From JAABRB01 sp963735025 (lineage in GTDB: Bacteria > Pseudomonadota > Gammaproteobacteria > Burkholderiales > SG8-39), in NCBI GenBank assembly GCA_963735025.1, contig CAVTJG010000023.1, positions 9,214 through 73,213 of the forward strand: a DNA stretch of 64,000 nucleotides, written 5' to 3'. Of the stretch, positions 54,761-63,910 are shown one piece after another. The notes below the pieces were generated by a model that was given only the letters and a program-made list of their open reading frames with translations, searched no databases and was not told the DNA's origin. Positions within the stretch are counted from its first letter, which is position 1. The number at the start of each line of letters is the position of its first letter. The position numbers and the translations under genes are program-made.

Positions 54761-56662
54761 ATGGCTGGTGAAACCTATAAAGCGTTCCACGAGCGCTCGA
54801 TCAAGGATCCGGACGGGTTCTGGTCGGAGCAGGCGCAGCTGATCGAATGGTCCAAACCGTTCGGCAAGGTTCTGGATTTCAGCCGCCCGCCATTCGCGAA
54901 ATGGTTCGTCGGCGGGGAGACCAATCTCTGCCACAACGCGGTGGACCGGCACCTTGCGGCCCGCGGCGACCAGACGGCGCTCGTCTACATCTCGACCGAG
55001 GTCAACGAGGAAAAGCGGTATTCGTACCGGGAGCTGCATACCGAGGTACAGCGCATGGCCGCCATGATGCAATCGCTCGGTGTCCGCAAGGGCGATCGCG
55101 TCATCATCTACATGCCGATGATCCCGGAGGCGTGCTTCGCAATACTCGCTTGCGCACGCATCGGTGCAGTGCACTCGGTCGTGTTTGGCGGATTCGCGGC
55201 GAACAGCCTTGCGGCCCGGATCGACGATGCGAGGCCCAAGCTGATGATCTCCGCCGATGGAGGAATGCGCGCCGGCAAGAGCGTGCTCTACAAGAGCCTG
55301 GTCGACGAGTCGATCCGCCTTGCGAAGTCGCCGCCGGAGAAGGTCGTCATCTTCAACCGCGGACTGGATCCGGAGATGCCGCGCACGGCCGGTCGTGACC
55401 TGGATTACATGGAGCTGCGCGCGCAGCACATGGACGCCGCAGTGCCCATCACCTGGCTCGAGTCGAACGAACCGTCATACATTCTCTACACATCGGGCAC
55501 GACTGGCCGACCGAAGGGGGTGCAGCGGGATGTCGGCGGCTACGCGGTTGCGCTCGCTGCCTCCATGAAGCATATCTACTGCGGCGCTGCAGGCGAGACG
55601 ATGTTCACCACCAGCGACATCGGCTGGGTGGTCGGCCATTCCTACATCATCTACGCCCCGCTGATCGCGGGAATGACGACGATCATGTACGAAGGCGTTC
55701 CGATCCGCCCGGATCCCGGGATCTGGTGGAAGATCGTGCAGGACGAGAAAGTGGCGGTCATGTTCTCCGCACCGACGGCGATCCGCGTGCTCAAGAAAAG
55801 CGACACTTCCTATCTCAGCAGGTACGACCTGTCGAGTCTCAAGCATCTTTTTCTTGCCGGCGAGCCGCTCGACGAACCGACCCACCACTGGATCGTGGAT
55901 GCGCTTGGGAAGCCAGTCATCGATCACTATTGGCAGACCGAGACCGGCTGGCCGATGCTCACTGCAGCACCCGGGGTCGAGGCGACGGAGAACAAGTTCG
56001 GGAGCCCGTCCTTTCCGGCGTACGGATACAACCTCAAGCTGCTGCGCGAGGTGGATGCCGAGGAAGCCGATGTCGGGGAAAAGGCCGTGGTGGCAGTCAT
56101 TCCGCCGCTTCCGCCGGGATGCCTCACCACGATCTGGGGAGATGACGAACGATTCGTGAACACCTATTTCACGAGCTTTCGCGACAAGCAGGTCTACTCC
56201 TCTTTCGACTGGGGAATCCGCGACAAGGACGGCTACTACTTCATCCTCGGTCGCACGGACGACGTGATCAACGTGGCTGGTCATCGTCTCGGGACGCGCG
56301 AGATCGAAGAGGCGGTGAACATACATACCGCGATCGCCGAATGCGCAGTGGTGGGCGTGAACGATCCGGTGAAGGGGCAGATGCCGGTGGCTTTCGCCGT
56401 TGTGAAGGATCCGGCTAGGATTGCCACACCGGAGAACCGGGCAGCGCTCGAGAAGGAAGTGATGAAGACCGTGGACGATGCAATCGGGGCGATCGCCCGG
56501 CCGCGCAACGTGCACTTCGTGACGGTGCTTCCCAAGACCCGTTCCGGCAAGACGCTGCGACGCTCGATCCAGGCGCTTGCCGAGGGGCGCGACCCGGGGG
56601 ATCTGACCACGATCGAGGATCCGGCTGCGCTCGAGCAGATTCGGGGGGCGCTGGCCGGATAG
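54761..56662 (+). CDS. prpE: Propionyl-CoA synthetase
   Basis: A 633-residue acyl-CoA synthetase. It has the AMP-binding YTSGTTGRPKG loop, HYWQTETGW (the carboxylate-pocket area; Acs has TWWQTETG), FILGRTDDVINVAGHR for the C-terminal domain and the acetylatable Lys in PKTRSGKTLRR. The HYWQ/W variant and overall form fit PrpE, which activates propionate with ATP and CoA. GAGGAGG lies five bases upstream of ATG. It follows the acuI-like gene. Confidence 0.9.
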   Translation: MAGETYKAFHERSIKDPDGFWSEQAQLIEWSKPFGKVLDFSRPPFAKWFVGGETNLCHNAVDRHLAARGDQTALVYISTEVNEEKRYSYRELHTEVQRMAAMMQSLGVRKGDRVIIYMPMIPEACFAILACARIGAVHSVVFGGFAANSLAARIDDARPKLMISADGGMRAGKSVLYKSLVDESIRLAKSPPEKVVIFNRGLDPEMPRTAGRDLDYMELRAQHMDAAVPITWLESNEPSYILYTSGTTGRPKGVQRDVGGYAVALAASMKHIYCGAAGETMFTTSDIGWVVGHSYIIYAPLIAGMTTIMYEGVPIRPDPGIWWKIVQDEKVAVMFSAPTAIRVLKKSDTSYLSRYDLSSLKHLFLAGEPLDEPTHHWIVDALGKPVIDHYWQTETGWPMLTAAPGVEATENKFGSPSFPAYGYNLKLLREVDAEEADVGEKAVVAVIPPLPPGCLTTIWGDDERFVNTYFTSFRDKQVYSSFDWGIRDKDGYYFILGRTDDVINVAGHRLGTREIEEAVNIHTAIAECAVVGVNDPVKGQMPVAFAVVKDPARIATPENRAALEKEVMKTVDDAIGAIARPRNVHFVTVLPKTRSGKTLRRSIQALAEGRDPGDLTTIEDPAALEQIRGALAG

Positions 56663-56675
56663 TCATGAGGGATGC

Positions 56676-58991
56676 GTGAGCGCGGCTGCGCTGCAACGTA
56701 TATACCCGCTGTTGCAGGGGGGGCGTTTCGCGGAAGCGGAAGCGCCCTTGCGCGACATCGTCGCGCGGACACCGACGAACGCCGAGGGGCACTTCCTGCT
56801 TGGGATGTGCCGCTACCAGCAAGGCTCGGCACGGGATGCGCTCCAGCATATGCGACGCGCAGTGGATCTCGCGCCCACAGCGGTGCAATATGCGGTCAAT
56901 TTCGGGTTCGTGCTCAGCGAAGCGGGCGAGCTCGAAGAAGCGGAGCGCGTGCTGCGCGGCACTCTGATGCGAGCGCCGCGGGATCCCGCGGCGCTCAACG
57001 CACTCGGAATCACGCTCCAACAGGCGGGAAGACTCGAGGAGGCGCTGGCCATCTATGAGCGCGGGATCGCCATAGCGCCACGGAACGACGAGCTCCGCAA
57101 CAACTATGGCCGGACGCTGCGCGACGCCGGACGCACGGAGCAGGCGCTGGCGGCGCTGCGTGCCGCGCTGGCAATCAACCCGTCGAATGTCATGGCCGGG
57201 CTCAATCTCGGCAACGCGCTGCGCGATTCCGGGGCGCTGCAGGACGCCATAGCGGCCTACGAGCATGTGGTCGCCAGGGCGCCGGGCTTCGATATGGCGT
57301 TCCACAATCTTGGCGAGGCCTTGCTCGATGCCGGTCGAGCGGACGCGGCGCTGGAGGCCTTTCGCCGGGCGCTGCGGGCCGCCCCTGCAGTCGCCGCGCA
57401 CTACCAGCGATTCGTCGATACGGTTGGCCATCTTTCCGGAGCGGTGCTCGGTCCTGCCGATCGCGAAGTCGTGGCGCAATGCGTAGCTCGCGACGATATC
57501 GAGCTCACCGGATTCGCCGCCGCCGCATTCGAGCTCATCGCGGCGGAGCCGGGGTTCGGCGCAGTGATCGACGCTTCCGGCCGGTCGCCACAGGAGTTCG
57601 CGACACACATGACGAGCAACGCCGGCCAGACGGCGCTTTCGGACCCGCTCTTTCTGGACCTCATCGCGCGGAGCGTCGTCCCGGACGCCCGTGCGGAGCG
57701 CCTGATGACGGCTTTCAGGCGCGCGTCACTGGAGCGCTGGGCCGGCGGCTTTTCCGCGGAGGAGGCAGACCGCTGGCTCGCGCCGCTTGCAGCGCTTGCC
57801 CTGCAGTGCTTTCTGAACGAATACGCATTTGCGCTCGAGGACGAAGAGAGCGTTCTCGTGGCCCGACTTGCCGAACTGGTCGGGCGTACGATCGAGCTCA
57901 GTGCAGAAACCGGTGCGGCGGTTGCGCTGCTGGCGAGCTATCGGCCGCTTCGGCAGGCCCCGGATGTCCGCGAGATCGCCAAGAGCGTCGCCGCAAAATT
58001 GGCGGATCCCCGGCTGACGCGACTCGTTCGGCGCCAGGTGACCGAGCCTGCGGAGGAGGCGCAGATCCGGGCGACCCTCCCTGCGCTCACTGCGATAGCG
58101 GATTCCACCTCGCTCGCAGTCCAGACGCAATACGAGGAGAATCCGTACCCGCGCTGGGAGGCCTTACCGGTGATGGTCGGCGCGCAGCCGATGCAGCAGA
58201 AGATCCGGAGTCTGTTCCCGTTTCTCGACTCGCAGGTGCCGGAACGTCCGCGTCTGCTGATCGCGGGGTGCGGCACGGGCCGGCATGCGGTGCTGGCAGC
58301 CTTGCTGCATCCGGACGCGCGGATCCTGGCGGTCGACCTGAGCCGCGCGAGCCTGGCCTACGCTACCCGGCGCGCGGTCGAGCTCGACGCGCCGAACATC
58401 AGGTTCGCCCAGGGGGACATTCTGGAGATGGCCGCCCTGGGGGAAGCCTTCGACGTCATCGATTGCGCCGGCGTCCTGCATCACCTGTATGACCCCATGG
58501 CGGGATGGCAGGTGCTGCGCGGACTGCTCGCCGGCCAGGGTTTCATGCGCATCGCGCTCTACAGCGAGCTCGGGCGCCAGGCAGTCGTTGCGGCGCGCGA
58601 CCTCGTCGCCGAGAGCGGCTGCGCCACGGATGCGGAAGGCATTCGCAGCGGCCGGCAGCGCATTCTCGGCCTGCCGACGGCCCATCCTGCGCGTGCGGTG
58701 ACGGAGTCCCCGGATTTCTGGTCGATTTCCGGCTGCCGCGACCTGCTGTTCCACGTCCAGGAGCACCGCTTCACGCTCCCTCGCATCGCGGAGTCGCTGG
58801 CCGCGCTCGATCTGGAGTTTCTCGGCTTCGAAATCGCCGATCCCGGCACACGTCCGGCATTCCGGCGCGAATTCCCCGAGGATGTGAACCAGCGCTCTCT
58901 CGCGAACTGGGCGCAATTCGAGTCGCGCCATCCCCGGACCTTCGGCGGGATGTACCAGTTCTGGGCGCGGGCCCGGAGGGGTGCACGCTGA
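56676..58991 (+). CDS. TPR-repeat protein fused to a class I SAM methyltransferase
   Basis: A 771-residue cytosolic protein starting at GTG. Residues about 5–235 are tetratricopeptide repeats (GRFAEAEAPLRDIVARTPTNAEGHFLLG, GELEEAERVLRGTLMRAPRDPAALNALG, GALQDAIAAYEHVVARAPGF and others). A linker helix region follows. The C-terminal methyltransferase (about 500–650) has motif I RLLIAGCGTGRHAV, motif II ILAVDLSRASLAYA and FDVIDCAGVLHHLYDP. The substrate is probably a protein bound by the TPR part, or a glycan or lipid. It is transcribed after prpE and before the SET gene. Related fusions occur in environmental bacteria but have no known function. Confidence 0.8.
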   Translation: MSAAALQRIYPLLQGGRFAEAEAPLRDIVARTPTNAEGHFLLGMCRYQQGSARDALQHMRRAVDLAPTAVQYAVNFGFVLSEAGELEEAERVLRGTLMRAPRDPAALNALGITLQQAGRLEEALAIYERGIAIAPRNDELRNNYGRTLRDAGRTEQALAALRAALAINPSNVMAGLNLGNALRDSGALQDAIAAYEHVVARAPGFDMAFHNLGEALLDAGRADAALEAFRRALRAAPAVAAHYQRFVDTVGHLSGAVLGPADREVVAQCVARDDIELTGFAAAAFELIAAEPGFGAVIDASGRSPQEFATHMTSNAGQTALSDPLFLDLIARSVVPDARAERLMTAFRRASLERWAGGFSAEEADRWLAPLAALALQCFLNEYAFALEDEESVLVARLAELVGRTIELSAETGAAVALLASYRPLRQAPDVREIAKSVAAKLADPRLTRLVRRQVTEPAEEAQIRATLPALTAIADSTSLAVQTQYEENPYPRWEALPVMVGAQPMQQKIRSLFPFLDSQVPERPRLLIAGCGTGRHAVLAALLHPDARILAVDLSRASLAYATRRAVELDAPNIRFAQGDILEMAALGEAFDVIDCAGVLHHLYDPMAGWQVLRGLLAGQGFMRIALYSELGRQAVVAARDLVAESGCATDAEGIRSGRQRILGLPTAHPARAVTESPDFWSISGCRDLLFHVQEHRFTLPRIAESLAALDLEFLGFEIADPGTRPAFRREFPEDVNQRSLANWAQFESRHPRTFGGMYQFWARARRGAR

Positions 58992-59094
58992 GGCGTTTGA
59001 AGGGCGCGCTTTGCAACGACGAATATCCGCGTAAAATTCGCGCCTGATTCACCCTATCACTCCGATAAACCAATCGAAGGACGGCAGCAAGCAG

Positions 59095-59595
59095 ATGAAC
59101 GGTACCAAGCGACTGAACGGCACGAAGCGCACGGGCGGCGCCAAGCAGGCGAAGCCGCTCTACATCGTGCGAAGATCCAGCATCCACGGCCGCGGGGTAT
59201 TCGCGGCGCGGAAGATCGCGAAAGGCGCGCGAGTCATCGAGTACAAAGGGCAGCGCGTCACACACAAGGAGGTCGACCGTCGGTATGCGCACGTCGCCGA
59301 GGACGACAGCCACACATTTCTCTTCGAAGTGGACGATGGCTGGGTGATCGACGCCGGCGTGCGCGGAAACGCGGCTCGCTGGATCAATCACGGCTGCAAG
59401 CCGAACTGCGAGACGGTCGAGGAGGACGGGCGCATCTACATCGAGGCGACGCGCGATATCGCGCGTGGCGAGGAGCTCACTTACGACTACAACATCACTC
59501 TGGAGGAGCGGCACACGCCACGCATGAAGCAGATCTGGGCATGCCTGTGCGGCGCACGACGCTGCCGAGGAACGATGCTCGCGCGGAAGCGGTGA
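59095..59595 (+). CDS. SET-domain protein lysine methyltransferase
   Basis: A 166-residue protein. A Lys/Gly-rich tail (about 1–22) precedes a SET domain with GRGVFAARKIAKGARVIEYKG, the S-adenosylmethionine-binding RWINHGCKPNC, EELTYDYN, and a C-terminal post-SET-like cysteine segment CLCGARRCRG. These are the core SET motifs of eukaryotic-type lysine methyltransferases. Bacterial SET proteins are known, often in pathogens or environmental species, and may modify ribosomal or nucleoid proteins. The stop is one base before the ATG of the transglutaminase-like gene, so the two are coupled. The target is unknown. Confidence 0.85.
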   Translation: MNGTKRLNGTKRTGGAKQAKPLYIVRRSSIHGRGVFAARKIAKGARVIEYKGQRVTHKEVDRRYAHVAEDDSHTFLFEVDDGWVIDAGVRGNAARWINHGCKPNCETVEEDGRIYIEATRDIARGEELTYDYNITLEERHTPRMKQIWACLCGARRCRGTMLARKR

Positions 59596-59596
59596 G

Positions 59597-60316
59597 ATGG
59601 AACCGGGAGCGGGACCCGAGATGATCTTCACCGAACCTGGCGCGGTGCCGGTGCCGGGACCCGAGTATCTGTGCGAGACGCGCTTCATGGACATCGGTGT
59701 GCCGGCAGTGCGTGAATTCGCGGAGCGTACCGTCGGCGAAGAATCCACCGATATCGGGAAGGCCGTGCGGCTCTTCTATGCAGTGCGCGATTCGGTCCGT
59801 TACGACCCGTTCTCGATGCGCCTCGACCCGTCGACCTATGCGGCGAGCCACGTGCTGCGTGCCGGATATGCGTACTGCCTCCCCAAGGCGATTCTGCTTG
59901 CGGCCGCCGCGCGGGTGGCCGGCATCCCGGCCGCGATCGGTCTCTCCGATGTCGTGAATCATCTCGTCACCGAAAAGCTCAAGGCGCGGCTCGGTGGAAA
60001 GACCTATTTCATGCACCACGGTTACGCGGTGCTCTTCCTGGATGGCGCCTGGGTGAAGGCTGCGCCCGCATTCAACATCGAGCTGTGCGAGCGGTTCGGC
60101 GTACGGCCGACGGAGTTCGACGGGCGAGCGAATGCGGTCCTCCAGGAATTCGATGCCCGGGATCGACGGCACATGGAGTATGTGAAAGACCACGGTATCT
60201 GGTCCGACTTCCCGTTTGAGATGGTCATCAGGGACTTTCGGGAGTTCTATCCCCCGATCGCGTTCGGGAAAGTGGCCGCCGGCGAGCGATTCGAGGACGG
60301 GGCGCCTCTGCATTGA
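59597..60316 (+). CDS. Transglutaminase-like protease-fold protein
   Basis: A 239-residue protein in the transglutaminase-like cysteine-protease fold. The nucleophile Cys is in GYAYCLPKAILL (about residue 94), the His in MHHGYAVLFLDGAWVKAAP and the Asp/Asn in the following strand (AFNIELC). Such proteins cleave or cross-link amide bonds. No signal peptide is visible. It follows the SET gene by one base and precedes acs by about 90 bases with GAGGAGGAG. Whether it acts on the same target as the SET protein is unknown. Confidence 0.8.
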   Translation: MEPGAGPEMIFTEPGAVPVPGPEYLCETRFMDIGVPAVREFAERTVGEESTDIGKAVRLFYAVRDSVRYDPFSMRLDPSTYAASHVLRAGYAYCLPKAILLAAAARVAGIPAAIGLSDVVNHLVTEKLKARLGGKTYFMHHGYAVLFLDGAWVKAAPAFNIELCERFGVRPTEFDGRANAVLQEFDARDRRHMEYVKDHGIWSDFPFEMVIRDFREFYPPIAFGKVAAGERFEDGAPLH

Positions 60317-60407
60317 CGGCGTAGTGCGCGCGAGGCGTGGTCGCCGTGCCTTGAATTACAATTGGCCGTCGAGCCGGCATTCAGGCAAATCGAGGAGGAG
60401 TTCGTCA

Positions 60408-62378
60408 ATGTCTGCAAACATCGAGTCCGTCCTGCACGAAACGCGGGTCTTCCCGCCGTCCAAGGAATTCGTCAAACAGGCGAACGTGTCGGGCATGGCG
60501 GCCTACAAGGCACTTTGCGACGAGGCCGAGCGCGATTTCGAAGGCTTCTGGGGCAGGTTGGCGAAAGAGCATCTGACCTGGTCGAAGCCCTTCACGAAAG
60601 TGCTCGACGAATCCAAGGCTCCCTTCTTCAAGTGGTTTTCGGACGGGGAGCTGAACGCCTCCTACAACTGCCTTGACCGGCACCTCGAAACGCAGCCCGA
60701 CAAGACCGCGATCATTTTCGAGGCCGATGACGGCACCGTGACCAAGGTCACCTACCGGGAGCTCCACCAGAGAGTCTGCCGGCTGGCGAACGCGCTTCGC
60801 GCCCACGGCATCAAGCCGGGAGATCGCGTCCTCATCTACATGCCGATGTCGATCCAGGTCGTCGAAGCAATGCAGGCGTGCGCGCGCATTGGCGCCACCC
60901 ACTCGGTGGTGTTCGGCGGCTTCTCGGCCAAGAGCTTGCAGGAGCGGATCATCGACGCGGGGGCGACCGAGGTCATCACGGCGGACGGACAGCTTCGCGG
61001 CGGGCGCGAAATTCCGCTCAAGCCGGTCGTCGACGAAGCATTCGCGATGGGCGGCTGCGAGAAGGTCCGGAACGTCATCGTGTACCAGCGGACCGGGACG
61101 AAGGTGCCCATGCAGGCGCCGCGCGACAAGTGGCTGCATGATGTGATCAAGGGTCAGCCCGACACCTGCGAGCCGACGTGGGTGAATGCGGAACATCCCT
61201 TGTTCATCCTCTATACGTCCGGCTCCACCGGCAAGCCGAAGGGAGTGCAGCACTCGACCGGCGGCTATCTGCTCGGGACCGTCCTGACGATGAAGTGGGT
61301 ATTCGACAACAAGCCCACTGACATCTTCTGGTGCACGGCCGACGTGGGCTGGGTGACCGGTCACAGCTACATCGTGTATGGGCCGCTCGCCGTAGGAACG
61401 ACGGTGGTGATCTTCGAGGGCGTCCCGACCTATCCGGACGCGGGTCGCTTCTGGAAGATGATCCAGGACCACAAGGTGAATGTCTTCTATACCGCGCCGA
61501 CCGCGATTCGCTCGCTGATCAAGGCGGGCGGAGATCTTCCGAAGCAATACGACCTCTCTTCGTTGCGCATCCTCGGCACGGTGGGCGAACCGATCAACCC
61601 CGAGGCGTGGATGTGGTATCACACGACGGTTGGTCGCGAGCACTGCCCGATCGTGGATACGTGGTGGCAGACCGAGACCGGTTCGATCATGATCACGCCG
61701 CTGCCGGGCGCGATCCCGACCAAACCTGGATCCGCGACGCTGCCGCTTCCCGGCATCATGGCCGACATCGTCGACGAGGTCGGCCATTCGGTCGGCAGAG
61801 GCAAGGGCGGGATACTCGTAATCAAGCGGCCGTGGCCCTCCATGATCCGCAACATTTGGGGCGATCCGGAGCGTTTCAAGAAGACCTACTATCCAGAGGA
61901 TTTCAAGGGCAAGTACTATCTTGCCGGGGACGGCGCGAGCATGGACGAGGAGGGATATTTCCGCATCGTCGGCCGCATCGACGACGTGCTCAACGTCTCC
62001 GGTCACCGACTCGGCACGATGGAGGTCGAATCTGCGCTCGTCGCCAATACGAAGCTGGTGGCGGAAGCAGCAGTCGTCGGACGGCCTGACGACGTGACCG
62101 GCGAGGCGATCGTGGCGTTCGTCGTCCCCAAGGGTCCGCGACCGGAAGGGGAGGCAGCAAAGAGGATGGCGCAGGAGCTCCGCGACTGGGTTGCCAAGGA
62201 GATCGGTCCGATCGCGAAGCCCAAGGACATCCGTTTCGGCGACAACCTGCCCAAGACGCGCTCCGGAAAGATCATGCGCCGGCTGCTGCGCTCCATAGCA
62301 AAGGGCGAGGACATCACGCAAGACGTGTCGACACTGGAGAATCCGGCGATTCTCGAGCAGCTCAAGAAGTCGGGATGA
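60408..62378 (+). CDS. acs: Acetyl-CoA synthetase
   Basis: A 656-residue acyl-adenylate-forming enzyme. It has the AMP-binding loop LYTSGSTGKPKGVQHS, DTWWQTETGS with the Trp that narrows the pocket for acetate, GRIDDVLNVSGHRLGTMEVESAL, and the acetylation-regulated Lys in PKTRSGKIMRR. ATG 60408 follows GAGGAGGAG; the longer open frame upstream lacks a start. It activates acetate to acetyl-CoA, feeding the TCA cycle. Confidence 0.96.
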   Translation: MSANIESVLHETRVFPPSKEFVKQANVSGMAAYKALCDEAERDFEGFWGRLAKEHLTWSKPFTKVLDESKAPFFKWFSDGELNASYNCLDRHLETQPDKTAIIFEADDGTVTKVTYRELHQRVCRLANALRAHGIKPGDRVLIYMPMSIQVVEAMQACARIGATHSVVFGGFSAKSLQERIIDAGATEVITADGQLRGGREIPLKPVVDEAFAMGGCEKVRNVIVYQRTGTKVPMQAPRDKWLHDVIKGQPDTCEPTWVNAEHPLFILYTSGSTGKPKGVQHSTGGYLLGTVLTMKWVFDNKPTDIFWCTADVGWVTGHSYIVYGPLAVGTTVVIFEGVPTYPDAGRFWKMIQDHKVNVFYTAPTAIRSLIKAGGDLPKQYDLSSLRILGTVGEPINPEAWMWYHTTVGREHCPIVDTWWQTETGSIMITPLPGAIPTKPGSATLPLPGIMADIVDEVGHSVGRGKGGILVIKRPWPSMIRNIWGDPERFKKTYYPEDFKGKYYLAGDGASMDEEGYFRIVGRIDDVLNVSGHRLGTMEVESALVANTKLVAEAAVVGRPDDVTGEAIVAFVVPKGPRPEGEAAKRMAQELRDWVAKEIGPIAKPKDIRFGDNLPKTRSGKIMRRLLRSIAKGEDITQDVSTLENPAILEQLKKSG

Positions 62379-62455
62379 ACTCCGGTCACGGTCGAGCGGG
62401 GTAATGGGTCCGGTGTCGGATTAGCCGGGATCCGGCGCCCGTCAGGACAGCACTC

Positions 62456-63868
62456 ATGGACGCGCCCACATTGCTGCATCGCCTTGCACGCATCGTCGGC
62501 GATGAGCACGTATTCGTGGATGAAGCGGATACGGCGTCCTATGCGACCGACTGGCGCAAGCGGTATTTCGGGCGCGCCCGCGCCGTCGTGAAACCGGGGA
62601 ACACTGCGGAAGTGGCGGCCGTCGTTGCGCTCTGCGCGGAGACGCGTACGCCGATCGTTCCGCAGGGAGGCAACACGAGCCTCTGCGGTGCGGCGACCCC
62701 CGACACGAGCGGCACACAGCTCATCGTCAACCTCTCGCGCATGAACCGGATCCGCGCGCTCGACACCGTGAACAACACGGTCACGGTGGAGGCGGGTTGC
62801 GTGCTTGCGAATCTGCAGGGAGCCGCCGACGAGGCCGGCAGGCTGTTCCCGCTCAGCCTTGCCGCCGAAGGGAGCTGCGAGATCGGCGGAAATCTTTCCA
62901 CCAATGCCGGCGGCGTGCAGGTTCTGCGTTACGGAAACGCACGCGACCTTGTGCTCGGACTCGAGGTCGTGCTTCCGTCTGGCGAGATCTGGGACGGGCT
63001 GCGTGGCCTGCGCAAGGACAACACCGGCTACGATCTCAAGCACCTCTTCATCGGTGCAGAGGGGACACTCGGCATCATCACCGGCGCGGTACTCAAGCTT
63101 TTCCCTAAGCCGCGCGCACAGGCCACGGCAGTTGCCGCGCTGGAGAGTGTGCCGGCGGTGCTCAGGTTGCTGACGCACATCCAGGAGGGATGCGGGGACC
63201 GCCTGACGGCGTTCGAGCTGATGTCCCGAATCTGCATCGACCTGGTGACGCGCCACATTCAGGGTGTTCAGCCGCCGTTCGACAAGGACTATCCGGAACA
63301 CGTGCTTCTCGAGCTTTCCGATACCCACGCGGCGGGGAACATCCGGGAGGTTCTCGAGTCCGCCCTGGAAGAGGCGTTGGACCAGGGCATCATCGTCGAT
63401 GCAGTGGTTGCAGCCAGCGACGCCCAAGCCCGGAAGCTGTGGGCACTGCGGGAGAACCTGACCGAGGCGCAGGCCCTGGATGGCAAGCAGGTCAAGCATG
63501 ACGTTTCGGTGCCGATTTCACATATCGCCGAGTTCATCGACGCGGCACAGGAAGCGCTCGCGCGCGCATTTCCGGGCGTCCGAGTCGTGAATTTCGGGCA
63601 CGTCGGGGACGGCAACCTTCACTTCAACGTGGCGCCTCCGCCCGGAACGACCGATGAGGCGTTCATGCAGGACATGCGGACCGTGAATCGAATCGTGCAC
63701 GATACGGTCATGCGATTCCGGGGGTCGATCAGCGCCGAGCATGGCCTCGGCGTGTACAAGCGCGACGAGATCCTCCGCTACAAAGCGCCGCTTGAAATGG
63801 AGCTGATGCGCTCGATCAAGCACGCCATCGATCCGCTCGGCATCATGAATCCGGGCAAGGTGCTCTGA
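62456..63868 (+). CDS. FAD-linked D-2-hydroxyacid dehydrogenase (GlcD/D2HGDH-like)
   Basis: A 470-residue PCMH-type flavoprotein. The FAD domain has VPQGGNTSLCGAATPD and AAEGSCEIGGNLSTNAGG, then NTGYDLKHLFIGAEGTLGIIT. The C-terminal cap has the metal-site His motifs GHVGDGNLHFNV and SAEHGLG. D-lactate, glycolate and D-2-hydroxyglutarate dehydrogenases share this form; the last fits the overall length and NTGYDLKHLFIG motif best (inference). It probably passes electrons to an electron-transfer flavoprotein or cytochrome. It stands alone before the tRNA. Confidence 0.82.
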   Translation: MDAPTLLHRLARIVGDEHVFVDEADTASYATDWRKRYFGRARAVVKPGNTAEVAAVVALCAETRTPIVPQGGNTSLCGAATPDTSGTQLIVNLSRMNRIRALDTVNNTVTVEAGCVLANLQGAADEAGRLFPLSLAAEGSCEIGGNLSTNAGGVQVLRYGNARDLVLGLEVVLPSGEIWDGLRGLRKDNTGYDLKHLFIGAEGTLGIITGAVLKLFPKPRAQATAVAALESVPAVLRLLTHIQEGCGDRLTAFELMSRICIDLVTRHIQGVQPPFDKDYPEHVLLELSDTHAAGNIREVLESALEEALDQGIIVDAVVAASDAQARKLWALRENLTEAQALDGKQVKHDVSVPISHIAEFIDAAQEALARAFPGVRVVNFGHVGDGNLHFNVAPPPGTTDEAFMQDMRTVNRIVHDTVMRFRGSISAEHGLGVYKRDEILRYKAPLEMELMRSIKHAIDPLGIMNPGKVL

Positions 63869-63910
63869 ATGACGGCCGTAGGCATTGCGTTGCGGTAGAA
63901 TTGCGCGCCC

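Noticed and set aside
60405..62321. 638-codon antisense open frame inside acs
   Set aside because: Same cause; acs is intact and the antisense product matches no family.
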